Shown: positions 1 through 6,460, numbered from the stretch's first letter. The stretch: 19,701 nucleotides of DNA from JAVBSX01 sp964576215 (GCA_964576215.1 CAZNVM010000524.1:1-19701); one strand, 5' to 3'. Notes: generated by a model from the letters alone, not told the origin. A program made the numbers and translations.

Positions 1-33
1 CCGAGGCCAGCGTTCCTTCATTATCTTCATCAT
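1..33 (-). CDS. 5' end of an unidentified gene (partial, runs off left edge)
   Basis: Read on the minus strand, a strong Shine-Dalgarno sequence (AAGGAGGTGATG) is followed by ATG ATG. The frame stays open to the edge as MMKIMKERWPR (11 codons). The second ATG (28-30) lies 5 nt after GGAGG, which is the usual distance, and the first ATG (31-33) is in the same frame. Eleven residues are too few to name a product. The gene would be divergent from the acyltransferase gene at 193. Support rests only on the ribosome site and the open frame. Confidence 0.4.
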   Translation of the reverse strand, partial: MMKIMKERWPR

Positions 34-34
34 C

Positions 35-64
35 ACCTCCTTGTTGGGGAAAACCAAAGGAGGT
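35..64 (-). promoter_or_regulatory. Hairpin that can mask the Shine-Dalgarno of the left-edge gene
   Basis: ACCTCCTT (35-42) and AAGGAGGT (57-64) are perfect inverted repeats. TGG (45-47) and CCA (54-56) can extend the stem inward. In minus-strand RNA the upstream arm ACCTCCTT is an exact anti-Shine-Dalgarno that would pair with the AAGGAGGT ribosome site of the gene starting at 33/30. This geometry suits translational control (thermosensor-like or ligand-dependent), but that role is inferred. A possible -10 (65-70) with a TTGCGT -35 (89-94) would start RNA too late to include the whole upstream arm, so the true promoter would have to lie farther upstream. Confidence 0.45.
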
Positions 65-163
65 AAAATAACACAATTCGACCAAATTACGCAATACCAA
101 TTTCTCTAAATTCGCTAATTTAACGTTACCGAACAAGTCTATTAAAATCACGCCAAGGCTCTG

Positions 164-184
164 CTTTCATTTCTCACTTCTCGT
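164..184. repeat. Degenerate heptamer tract before plsC
   Basis: Three consecutive 7-bp units CTTTCAT, TTCTCAC, TTCTCGT end 8 bp before the GTG start of plsC. They are the reverse complement type of the AATGAGA units that follow plsC at 799-819, so the gene is bracketed by inverted heptamer tracts. The rest of 65-192 is AT-rich leader in which no gene was seen. Confidence 0.5.
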
Positions 185-192
185 TTTTTGCC

Positions 193-810
193 GTGTTTGA
201 TTGGCTCGTAAAAAACATTTTGCTCTTGCTCGCGTACTTTTTATGTCGGGCAAAGGTCCGTTGGCAGGATGGCCAGCCGGATACGTGCCAACGTGTTTAT
301 TTTGCGAACCATTCGAGCCATCTGGATGCGCTCATGGTTTGGGCTTCGTTGCCGCCGGAGGTCCGAAACAAAACGCGAATGGTCGCCGCCAAAGATTATT
401 GGGACGCCGGACCGATACGGCGATACATTGCCAGGCGGCTTTTCAACGCGCTCCTGATCGACCGGGAAAACGTCGGGATCAGAAACACGCCGATCAAGAT
501 GATGGTCGACGAAATGCAGGACGTTTACTCCGTCGTCATGTTTCCCGAAGGCGGTCGCGGATCAGGGGATTCCGTCCGCGAATTCAAGAGCGGATTGTAC
601 TACTTGGCGAAAAAACGGCCCGATTTGGAACTGATTCCCGTTTACCTCGAAAACATGAGTCGGATACTCCCCCGGGGAAAAACGTTGCCGGTCCCGATGC
701 TCTCCACCGTCGTTTTCGGCCCCCCGATTTGGCTGGAAGAAGGAGAAAAAAAGGACGAATTTTTGGCAAGAGCAAGACAAGCCGTTTTAAACCTGAAAAA
801 TGAGAAATGA
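193..810 (+). CDS. plsC: PlsC-type 1-acyl-glycerol-3-phosphate acyltransferase
   Basis: Predicted 205-residue lysophospholipid acyltransferase. It would transfer a second acyl chain to lysophosphatidic acid, giving phosphatidic acid at the inner membrane face. Seen in sequence: a hydrophobic N-terminus (about residues 5-18), the catalytic NHxxxxD motif as NHSSHLD at 39-45, the glycerol-phosphate-binding FPEGGR at 117-122, and a motif-IV-like LIPVYLE near 147-153. The length is short but within the compact PlsC range. The start is GTG with no Shine-Dalgarno. The last residues (NEK) and the TGA stop are encoded by an AATGAGA heptamer repeat, so the natural C-terminus may have been remodelled. 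A CdsA-family enzyme, which uses the product phosphatidic acid, lies 5.7 kb downstream. The exact acyl acceptor cannot be told from sequence. Confidence 0.88.
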   Translation: MFDWLVKNILLLLAYFLCRAKVRWQDGQPDTCQRVYFANHSSHLDALMVWASLPPEVRNKTRMVAAKDYWDAGPIRRYIARRLFNALLIDRENVGIRNTPIKMMVDEMQDVYSVVMFPEGGRGSGDSVREFKSGLYYLAKKRPDLELIPVYLENMSRILPRGKTLPVPMLSTVVFGPPIWLEEGEKKDEFLARARQAVLNLKNEK

Positions 811-850
811 GAAATGAGAAACAATTCGTAATTCGTAATTCGTAATTCAT
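799..850. repeat. Heptamer repeats spanning the plsC stop and arfB start
   Basis: Three perfect copies of AATGAGA (799-805, 806-812, 813-819) are followed after 3 bp by three perfect copies of AATTCGT (823-829, 830-836, 837-843) and a fourth, altered unit AATTCAT (844-850). The first array carries the plsC stop codon (808-810). The altered unit of the second array supplies the first two bases of the arfB ATG (849-851). No ribosome-binding sequence is present between the genes. Confidence 0.9.
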
Positions 851-1250
851 GCAGATTCCTCTGGACCAATTGGAATTCACGTTTGTCCGCAGTTCCGGAC
901 CCGGCGGACAGAACGTCAACAAGGTTTCCAGCAAGGCGCAACTGCGTTGGAATCCCGGAAAGAGCGGACTTCTTGCTCCTGAAGTTCTGGAGCGATTGGA
1001 AACGCTTTTTCCCGCTCATTTCACCAAGGACGGCGATCTTTTGATTACGAGTCAGAAAACCCGGGACCAACTGAAAAATCGCGACGATTGCGTGGAAAAA
1101 CTCCACAACATGATCCTCGAAGCGGGCAAAATCCCGAAGCCGCGTATCCCGACCAAGCGAACGAAAGGTTCGATCAAGCGGCGTTTGGAAAACAAGGAAA
1201 AAAACGCCCAAAAAAAAGAAGGACGCAAGGAAATCAAAAACTGGGATTGA
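849..1250 (+). CDS. arfB: Peptidyl-tRNA hydrolase ArfB, ribosome rescue factor
   Basis: Predicted 133-residue alternative ribosome-rescue factor (ArfB/YaeJ family). It enters stalled ribosomes lacking a stop codon in the A site and hydrolyses the peptidyl-tRNA. The RF-1-like catalytic segment SSGPGGQNVNK includes the universal GGQ at residues 19-21. The C-terminus (about 100-133) is rich in Lys/Arg, as expected for the tail that occupies the empty mRNA channel. The family is usually about 140 residues with no codon-recognition domain, so this is a full-length ArfB and not a truncated RF1/RF2. The ATG sits inside a heptamer repeat and lacks a Shine-Dalgarno. It probably shares a transcript with plsC, 38 bp upstream. 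Confidence 0.93.
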   Translation: MQIPLDQLEFTFVRSSGPGGQNVNKVSSKAQLRWNPGKSGLLAPEVLERLETLFPAHFTKDGDLLITSQKTRDQLKNRDDCVEKLHNMILEAGKIPKPRIPTKRTKGSIKRRLENKEKNAQKKEGRKEIKNWD

Positions 1251-1279
1251 TTGCATTTCCCGGAAAAAAACGGTATACT
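1251..1279 (+). promoter_or_regulatory. Sigma-70-like promoter for the CorC/HlyC-type gene
   Basis: TTGCAT (1251-1256), a 17-bp spacer and TATACT (1274-1279) sit directly after the arfB stop. Transcription would begin near 1286, giving a leader of about 50 nt to the ATG at 1337. The -10 matches consensus at five of six positions and the spacing is ideal, although the -35 is weaker. Confidence 0.55.
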
Positions 1280-1336
1280 GTGTCTTTCTTCCCTTTTGGT
1301 CGGTACTCCGCGTTATTTACTCCGCATTTTTTCACG

Positions 1337-2677
1337 ATGATTTACCTCGCCTTGATCGGACTGGCGTTGATCTGTTTCGCCTCAACCAGTGTGGTCTCTT
1401 TCCGGGAATTTTCCCGACACCAACTTGAGGAAATCTGCGAGAACTGGAAAAAAGAGTCCCGACTGAGACGCATCCTCCGGAGTTATGAGCGGATGGCCGT
1501 TGCGGCGGAAAGCTGCCGTGTGATCGCGGCGGTTGTTACGTGTGTCTGCGGATTTTTCGTGCTTCTCCCCTTGCCCGAAGTCGAATCCCCCCTCGGCTAT
1601 CTGTTGGAATTCGGCGGTTTCGTTCTCGTAGGAACTTTTGCGATGATGCTCGTCGCTGTGTGGGTTCCGTCCGCTGTTGCTCAGCTCTGGGCAACGCCGA
1701 TTGTGTTTTACACCTTTCCGCTTTGGGAGTTTTTGGCGGCACTTTTGTATCCATTCCAACTGGTTCACCAGTTTTTCGAACTGTTTTTTCAGCGTTTGGC
1801 CGGATACCAGCCCGGCACAAGCGACGAAGAGCAATTCGAAGAGGAAATCCGCACCATTGTTACGGAGGGACACCGTGAAGGACTTTTGGAAGAAGACGCA
1901 CGGGAAATGATCGAAAGCGTGATCGGAATGGGAGACATTAACGTTTCCGAAATTATGACGCCTCGTACCGACACGGTGTTTATTTCCGCCGAGTTGTCCT
2001 GGGACGAAATGCTTGCCCAAATCATTACGATCCCCCATTCCCGGATTCCCGTCTACAAGGAAAATCGCGACGACGTGATCGGAATTCTGTTCGTGAAAGA
2101 CCTGATCCCGGAACTCGCCAAAGCCCCTGAGCGTCGTGCGCCCTGGTTGTCGTTTTTGCGGATGCCTCATTTCGTACCGGAAACGAAGCCAGTGGACAAA
2201 CTGCTCCAGGAGTTTCGGAATTCAACGCATCTTCCGCTTCACGGCACGGCAATGAATTCGCCGCGACACATCCACATTGCCATTGTTTTGGACGAATACG
2301 GCGGCGTTTCCGGGCTTGTTACGCTGGAGGACATCCTTGAGGAGATCGTCGGCGAAATCGTTGACGAAAGCGATCCGATTTCGGAAGGCGAAGAAATTCG
2401 GCAAATCGAACCGGAGGTGTACGAAGTCCTCGGAAAGGTTCACCTGGACGAATTGAACGACCGACTCGGTATGGGTTTACCGGACGAAGAAGACTTTGAC
2501 ACCATCGGCGGTTACATGTTTTCGACCCTGGGACACGTTCCCGAAGTGAACGAATCGCTTGTGTTCGAAAAGGACAACAAGCGGTTCAAACTCATCGTAC
2601 TGGAAGCCTCCAAACGGCGTGTCGAACGGATACGTATTGAAAGTGGAGAACGGGGAGAAGGGGGTGAAGAAAAATGA
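1337..2677 (+). CDS. CorC/HlyC-family membrane protein with CBS pair
   Basis: Predicted 446-residue CNNM/CorC-type protein, a family linked to magnesium/cobalt efflux and once called hemolysin C. Order of domains: membrane DUF21 region with about four hydrophobic segments (1-20, 60-80, 88-118, 120-150), an acidic linker, the signature GDINVSEIMTPRTD near 199-212 opening the first CBS motif, a second CBS motif with VLDEYGGVSGLVTLEDILEE near 317-336, and a C-terminal CorC_HlyC (transporter-associated) domain at about 355-433. The ATG at 1337 was chosen because it opens directly into the first membrane helix and follows a good promoter. An upstream in-frame extension would overlap arfB. Two oddities: a 12-residue in-frame insertion flanked by GAATTC repeats before the second CBS motif, and a Gly/Glu-rich tail encoded by purine-rich repeats. 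The transported ion is not determinable here. Confidence 0.9.
   Translation: MIYLALIGLALICFASTSVVSFREFSRHQLEEICENWKKESRLRRILRSYERMAVAAESCRVIAAVVTCVCGFFVLLPLPEVESPLGYLLEFGGFVLVGTFAMMLVAVWVPSAVAQLWATPIVFYTFPLWEFLAALLYPFQLVHQFFELFFQRLAGYQPGTSDEEQFEEEIRTIVTEGHREGLLEEDAREMIESVIGMGDINVSEIMTPRTDTVFISAELSWDEMLAQIITIPHSRIPVYKENRDDVIGILFVKDLIPELAKAPERRAPWLSFLRMPHFVPETKPVDKLLQEFRNSTHLPLHGTAMNSPRHIHIAIVLDEYGGVSGLVTLEDILEEIVGEIVDESDPISEGEEIRQIEPEVYEVLGKVHLDELNDRLGMGLPDEEDFDTIGGYMFSTLGHVPEVNESLVFEKDNKRFKLIVLEASKRRVERIRIESGERGEGGEEK
2218..2259. repeat. GAATTC direct repeats flanking a 36-bp in-frame insertion
   Basis: GAATTC occurs at 2218-2223 and again at 2254-2259, exactly 36 bp apart. The 12 extra codons fall where CorC relatives such as E. 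coli CorC read directly from the FR segment into H-x-A-I-V of the second CBS motif. Here about 12 residues (THLPLHGTAMNS region) intervene. The repeat spacing equals a whole number of codons, so precise loss of one repeat unit would restore the expected protein. Confidence 0.5.
2643..2677. repeat. Degenerate purine-rich heptamer tract at the 3' end of the CBS gene
   Basis: The last codons of the CorC-type gene are a purine-rich run that can be read as 7-bp units GTGGAGA, ACGGGGA, GAAGGGG, GTGAAGA, AAAATGA, the last containing the stop. It encodes a low-complexity GERGEGGEEK tail beyond the conserved domain. The periodicity is weaker than in the other tracts of this window. Confidence 0.35.
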
Positions 2678-2712
2678 AAATGATTATATAGGACACCTGC
2701 AACCATTACACC

Positions 2713-3615
2713 ATGAGCATTCCCAAGACAGTACCGCAACCGATTCCTTATCAAGGAAGTAAACGGGGAATTGCCGCGCGCATTTTGGAATATTTCCCAG
2801 AACAAGTTGATCGGCTTGTCGAGCCGTTTACCGGGTCGGCGGCACTTTCGCTTGCCGTTGCTTCGCGACAGGGAGCCAGGCGGTTTTGGTTGAACGATGC
2901 CCACAAGCCGCTCATGGATTTATGGACGGCCATTATTGAAATGCCAGAAGAACTTGCGGAATCGTATCGTGTGCTTTGGTACGATCAGTTAGGACGGGAA
3001 AAAGAGTATTTCAACCAGGTTCGTGAGCGATTCAATCGACTTCATGAACCGGCGGATTTTCTCTATCTGTTGGCAAGATGCGTCAAAGCGGCAATTCGTT
3101 ACAACTCCCGCGGTGAATTTAACAACACACCGGACAATCGACGCAAAGGAGCAAAACCGGAAGAAATGCGAAATCGACTCCTAGCGGCGTCCTCTCTTTT
3201 CAAAAGGCGAGTACAACTCACTTCAAAGGATTATTTGAATGTTCTTGATGAATGCACCCCAAACGATCTTGTTTATATGGATCCGCCGTATCAGGGAGTT
3301 TGCCGGAATCGGGACCAGAGGTATTGTCCCCCCTTCGATCATTCCGAATTTTGCCGTGCGATTGAAAAACTGAACGCCAGAAATATTCGCTTCATTATTT
3401 CGTATGACGGAAGAACCGGGGACAAGATTTATGGTGAACCGATTCCCACCAATTATCGTTTGACCCGTTTTGAGATATTTGCCGGTCGTTCGACCCAGGC
3501 AACGCTGTTGGGACGCAGGGAAGACACCGTTGAATCGCTGTACCTTTCACCGAACCTTGCCACATCAATGCAATCCCGGTCTCGTAAATATGGCCAACGA
3601 CTATTATTGCAATAA
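2713..3615 (+). CDS. D12-class DNA adenine N6-methyltransferase of a type II R-M system
   Basis: Predicted 300-residue alpha-class (Dam/D12) adenine methyltransferase that would methylate the host's copies of the restriction site using S-adenosylmethionine. Motif X is PIPYQGSK (10-17), motif I is VEPFTGSAAL (36-45, the FxGxG AdoMet loop), an Asp follows at 62, and the catalytic motif IV is DPPY (190-193). The central region between motifs I and IV is the target-recognition domain. The length is typical. ATG at 2713 is chosen because motif X must lie at the N-terminus; there is no clear Shine-Dalgarno. The stop is 5 bp before the endonuclease gene, which indicates a cognate modification enzyme, not a housekeeping Dam. 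The recognition sequence cannot be read from the protein. Confidence 0.92.
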   Translation: MSIPKTVPQPIPYQGSKRGIAARILEYFPEQVDRLVEPFTGSAALSLAVASRQGARRFWLNDAHKPLMDLWTAIIEMPEELAESYRVLWYDQLGREKEYFNQVRERFNRLHEPADFLYLLARCVKAAIRYNSRGEFNNTPDNRRKGAKPEEMRNRLLAASSLFKRRVQLTSKDYLNVLDECTPNDLVYMDPPYQGVCRNRDQRYCPPFDHSEFCRAIEKLNARNIRFIISYDGRTGDKIYGEPIPTNYRLTRFEIFAGRSTQATLLGRREDTVESLYLSPNLATSMQSRSRKYGQRLLLQ

Positions 3616-3620
3616 AAACA

Positions 3621-4355
3621 ATGGGAAAGAAAAAAGAGAATCAATACCCCAAAGAGTTCCTTGAGAAACTTAAAAGCGTAACCGCCAAACGCGCGAAAAC
3701 GGTTATTGACCATCTACTCAAATACGGTTCCATTTCGACCGAAGATTTAAAGGAGATTTACGGGTACGATCATCCGCCGCGTGCCGTCAGAGATGTACGG
3801 GAACAAGGAATCCCCATAGAAACGTTTCACATTACCGGAAAGAATAATCGTACCATTGCGGCATACCGATTTGGAGACCCGGCATCTGTTGAAGCGGGAA
3901 AAACAGGAGGAAGAAAAGTCCATTCTAAGAAACTCAAGAACAGTCTCGTCGAATCGCAGGATTCCCGGTGTGCCATCTGTTCGACGAAGTACGAGGCACG
4001 TTACTTGCAAATGGATCACTGTATTCCTTTCGAGATCGGTGGTGAAACAGACGCTTTCATGTTGCTTTGTGGTTCCTGTAACCGTGCGAAATCATGGTCG
4101 TGCGAACACTGTCCCAACGTAATCGGGGAGAAGGACATTGACTTGTGCAAACACTGTTATTGGGCGAATCCCACCGAGTATTCGCATGTTGCAACACAGT
4201 TATTCCGACAATTGAATTTGACTTGGAAAGGAAAAGAAGTGACGGCTTTCGAGAAAACAAAATTCTTGGCGGAACAGGCACAAACCCAATTGCCGGATTA
4301 TGTCAAAAGTGTGTTGGAAAAGCATTTGAAAGGTGAGGAAGGGAGGAGCCAATGA
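3621..4355 (+). CDS. HNH-type restriction endonuclease with two zinc sites
   Basis: Predicted 244-residue type II restriction enzyme. Residues about 25-85 look like a winged-helix DNA-binding domain (KTVIDHLLKYGSISTEDLKE). A beta-beta-alpha-metal nuclease core follows: C117xxC120, D132-H133 in the catalytic strand (MDHCIPF), C150xxC153 and N154 in CNRAKS, so one zinc staples the HNH fold. A second set, C161xxC164 and C176xxC179, would bind another zinc. The tail (200-244) is helical. It starts 5 bp after the methyltransferase stop, and its own stop overlaps the start of a second methyltransferase remnant in an ATGA arrangement. The family assignment is firm; that it is an active type II enzyme is inferred from the methyltransferase neighbour. 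Confidence 0.82.
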   Translation: MGKKKENQYPKEFLEKLKSVTAKRAKTVIDHLLKYGSISTEDLKEIYGYDHPPRAVRDVREQGIPIETFHITGKNNRTIAAYRFGDPASVEAGKTGGRKVHSKKLKNSLVESQDSRCAICSTKYEARYLQMDHCIPFEIGGETDAFMLLCGSCNRAKSWSCEHCPNVIGEKDIDLCKHCYWANPTEYSHVATQLFRQLNLTWKGKEVTAFEKTKFLAEQAQTQLPDYVKSVLEKHLKGEEGRSQ

Positions 4356-4423
4356 CTAAAATCCTTATCCCTCCGATCAAGTGCCAAGGGATCAAGACGA
4401 TAAACGAAAAGGAACGCGATTGA
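4352..4423 (+). pseudogene. Truncated second adenine methyltransferase (N-terminus only)
   Basis: An ATG (4352-4354) overlaps the endonuclease stop and has the best Shine-Dalgarno on this strand, GGGAGGAG, with GGAGG 5 nt before the ATG. It opens a 23-codon frame, MTKILIPPIKCQGIKT followed by NEKERD after one Ile. The first 16 residues match the highly conserved start (motif X, xPPIKCQGxKxK) of D12-class adenine methyltransferases. The frame then leaves the family pattern and stops at 4421-4423. The AdoMet loop, target-recognition domain and DPPY motif are all absent, and nothing similar remains before the convergent gene ends at 4453. I read it as a second methyltransferase whose body was deleted. 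Confidence 0.72.
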
Positions 4424-4452
4424 GTACACGGCGCAGGGGGCAAGTGCCGCCG

Positions 4453-6330
4453 CTAAGAGCGTTTTTTCAAAAAAAGACTTTTTTTACTCCACTGTCTGAA
4501 ACCGCAACGGATATAAACGCGAAGTGCCGCCTGATTTTGAGAATCGACGGCAACCGTTACCATGCGACGGCCCAAACGCCGGGCAATTCGCTGAGCATGT
4601 TGCACAAAAGCGTAAGAGTATTTTCGTCCCCGGTGTTCCGGGAGTATTCCAAGATACAATAACTCCAGTTGCCCGAATTCCGGGTGGTCTGCGAGAATCA
4701 AACAACCGACGTTTTCCGTGTCATGTTGGGCGAAAAACCACAGTTCCGGTCGGTATCCGGCACCGGTTTGGTACGACCGTAACACCTCGGCGGTCGGGGT
4801 GACGCCAACGAGCGTCGGAAAATCGTTCGTCTGTTCAAACGTGCGTTCGAACAATGGAGTCATGTCTTCAAAAATGGTGTCATTCTGTCCCGTGACGAAC
4901 GACAATCGTCCGGAATCTCCTTCGGAATCCACTACCATCGGAAACGAAACTTCATCCGCAATAAGAGTCAAAATATTGGAAACGTATTCAAACCCGGCCT
5001 GTTCAAGTTCTTCACGAGGACGGTCTTCAACGAACGCAATGATCGGATCGGCTCCCGTTTCTTCGGCGTAAAGGTCGATGCGTCGGTAAAGAGCGGACCG
5101 GACTTCCGTATTTTCCTCAAGCGTTCCCGGCGGCCAAAGGAGAAGCGTTTTATCCGAGCGAAGCTCCGAATAAACCGCTCCGACGATTTTTGCGTTGCGA
5201 GTTACCGTAAATAAACCCGGTGCCGCCTGTTGCCGTGACACCGTTTCAATCCGAAGCTCCCGTTCTTGCGGCGCAAGATCGGCAAACGCCAGCGAAAGAG
5301 AATCGGGAATCGGGAATCGGGAATACCCTTTATATTTTTCCACGGCTCGACGGATTGCCGAAAGGTTGGCGTTGGGCGTTTTCATCGGGATTGCGCATTC
5401 CGGAGAAATCAGCCTTATACCGGCGTCCAACAGGTCCGTTACTTCTTTTTCCACTTTTTCCGGCGTTCCATTGAGCAGAGTCTCGTTGCTTAACCCGCCG
5501 GTCAGGAGCATTTTTGGCCCCGCTTCTTTGAGAGCTTGCCGTGTGTCGTTCAGGGAATCGAAGTGAAACGCATCAAAACCCGCTTCCGCAAAATACTTGA
5601 TTCGATCCAACGTCCTGCCGCAAGCGTGCAAAACGACCGGCCCGCTTTTCTTGAGGAGCGTTTGAAAAATACGCTGATGGACCGGCAACAAAAATTTGGC
5701 GTAGGTTGCGGGACTGCACATATCGCCGCTTGCGTGGTCGCACCAAAGAATCATATCCGCGCCCGCTTCGAACTGAGCTTCGGCATATCGAACTCCGACG
5801 GCGGTGAAAACTTCCAGATAACGCCGCGTTTTCTCCGGTTCGAGTACCGTGCCCATGAGAAAGTTTTCGGTGCCGCACATGTTGTACGAGGTCGTCCAGG
5901 GTCCGAACACTTTTCCGCAGATCGCCACAGTATCGCCGTACCGTTTTTTCAACAGCCGGATCGCGTCCAACAGGACTTTCGTTTCCGGGCGGTCCAGGAA
6001 ATCGTCAGGCATGATAAACTGCTCCGGATCGCTGATCGGGTTTTTCCGAATGACCGGCATGGAATCGCCGCTTCTCCAATCAACTTGGGCCCCTAACGCC
6101 GCTGCCGAGTGAACGATGCTGAACTTCGGCATCACGGAGTCAAAACCGCACAATTCGTGGGCTGCCGCCGCCGCTGCCGCCATTTTTTCCGCGTCGAGAT
6201 GTACGTCCGGACATTTTAATCCCAACGCGTTCATACTGTCGAGCGTTAAAACGGACGTCAGGTTGATAATGGCAGCCCGGTCGGTTTCGAGTCCCTGAAA
6301 TACCGCCATGACTCTTTCTCGTGAGTTCAT
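4453..6330 (-). CDS. Fusion of a MtaA/CmuA-like (UroD-fold) domain to a GNAT acetyltransferase
   Basis: Predicted 625-residue two-part protein. Residues 1-335 form a UroD-superfamily barrel closest in character to methylcobalamin-dependent methyltransferases such as MtaA and CmuA. The zinc ligands of that group are present: H235 and C237 in VVLHACG and C312 in SPECAIP. A haem-pathway UroD lacks these, so porphyrin decarboxylation is unlikely. Residues 365-460 resemble a degenerate GNAT fold. Residues about 485-620 carry a recognisable GNAT domain with the acetyl-CoA loop in LGILPEHRGRKYSYAF (560-575) and a C-terminal VYIRCGF. Residues 337-344, between the two halves, are encoded by a heptamer repeat. 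Start ATG at 6330 has AAGGAG 5 nt upstream; the longer reading frame to 6402 has no such site. Substrates of both halves are unknown. Confidence 0.82.
   Translation of the reverse strand: MNSRERVMAVFQGLETDRAAIINLTSVLTLDSMNALGLKCPDVHLDAEKMAAAAAAAHELCGFDSVMPKFSIVHSAAALGAQVDWRSGDSMPVIRKNPISDPEQFIMPDDFLDRPETKVLLDAIRLLKKRYGDTVAICGKVFGPWTTSYNMCGTENFLMGTVLEPEKTRRYLEVFTAVGVRYAEAQFEAGADMILWCDHASGDMCSPATYAKFLLPVHQRIFQTLLKKSGPVVLHACGRTLDRIKYFAEAGFDAFHFDSLNDTRQALKEAGPKMLLTGGLSNETLLNGTPEKVEKEVTDLLDAGIRLISPECAIPMKTPNANLSAIRRAVEKYKGYSRFPIPDSLSLAFADLAPQERELRIETVSRQQAAPGLFTVTRNAKIVGAVYSELRSDKTLLLWPPGTLEENTEVRSALYRRIDLYAEETGADPIIAFVEDRPREELEQAGFEYVSNILTLIADEVSFPMVVDSEGDSGRLSFVTGQNDTIFEDMTPLFERTFEQTNDFPTLVGVTPTAEVLRSYQTGAGYRPELWFFAQHDTENVGCLILADHPEFGQLELLYLGILPEHRGRKYSYAFVQHAQRIARRLGRRMVTVAVDSQNQAALRVYIRCGFRQWSKKSLFLKKRS
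5301..5321. repeat. Three tandem heptamers inside the UroD-GNAT coding sequence
   Basis: AATCGGG is repeated perfectly three times (5301-5307, 5308-5314, 5315-5321) and followed by a related AATACCC unit. Three units make 21 bp, which keeps frame and encodes about seven residues (region SRFPIPDS, 337-344). The tract lies exactly in the linker between the two protein halves. Confidence 0.88.
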
Positions 6331-6335
6331 CTGTG

Positions 6336-6341
6336 CTCCTT
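6336..6341 (-). promoter_or_regulatory. Ribosome-binding site of the UroD-GNAT gene
   Basis: On the minus strand AAGGAG lies 5 nt before the ATG at 6330. It is one of few clear Shine-Dalgarno sequences in the window, and it decides the start against the longer in-frame reading to 6402. Confidence 0.75.
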
Positions 6342-6427
6342 CGATGAAGATTGGTGTTGGAAAGACACCTCTCATTTTTACCCTGTTTTTCCAATAAAAC
6401 AACCTCTATTCCACACTTTTGAACTAT

Positions 6428-6436
6428 TGCTATACT
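6428..6436 (+). promoter_or_regulatory. Extended -10 promoter for the cdsA-family gene
   Basis: TGC-TATACT fits the TGn extended -10 pattern and no good -35 lies 16-18 bp upstream, as is usual for that promoter class. It would start RNA near 6443 and leave a leader of about 65 nt, mostly heptamer repeat, before the ATG at 6508. The same TGC extension precedes -10 boxes of floA and the EF-G-like gene. Confidence 0.5.
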
Positions 6437-6460
6437 TTCAGGATTGCAGGGGACGTAAAA

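Noticed and set aside
2713..3615. Housekeeping Dam methylase
   Set aside because: Immediate linkage to an HNH endonuclease and a second methyltransferase remnant marks it as part of an R-M cassette.
4461..4492. Terminator-like T and A runs between the R-M cassette and the convergent gene
   Set aside because: They lie inside the C-terminal codons of the UroD-GNAT gene (Lys/Phe-rich end) and form no GC-rich stem.
5536..6096. A 186-codon + strand open frame opposite the UroD-fold domain
   Set aside because: The opposite strand carries the zinc-ligand motifs and a good ribosome site; this frame is a shadow.
4453..6330. Haem-pathway uroporphyrinogen decarboxylase (hemE)
   Set aside because: The H-x-C and later Cys zinc ligands, the overall length and the GNAT fusion point to the MtaA/CmuA-like branch.
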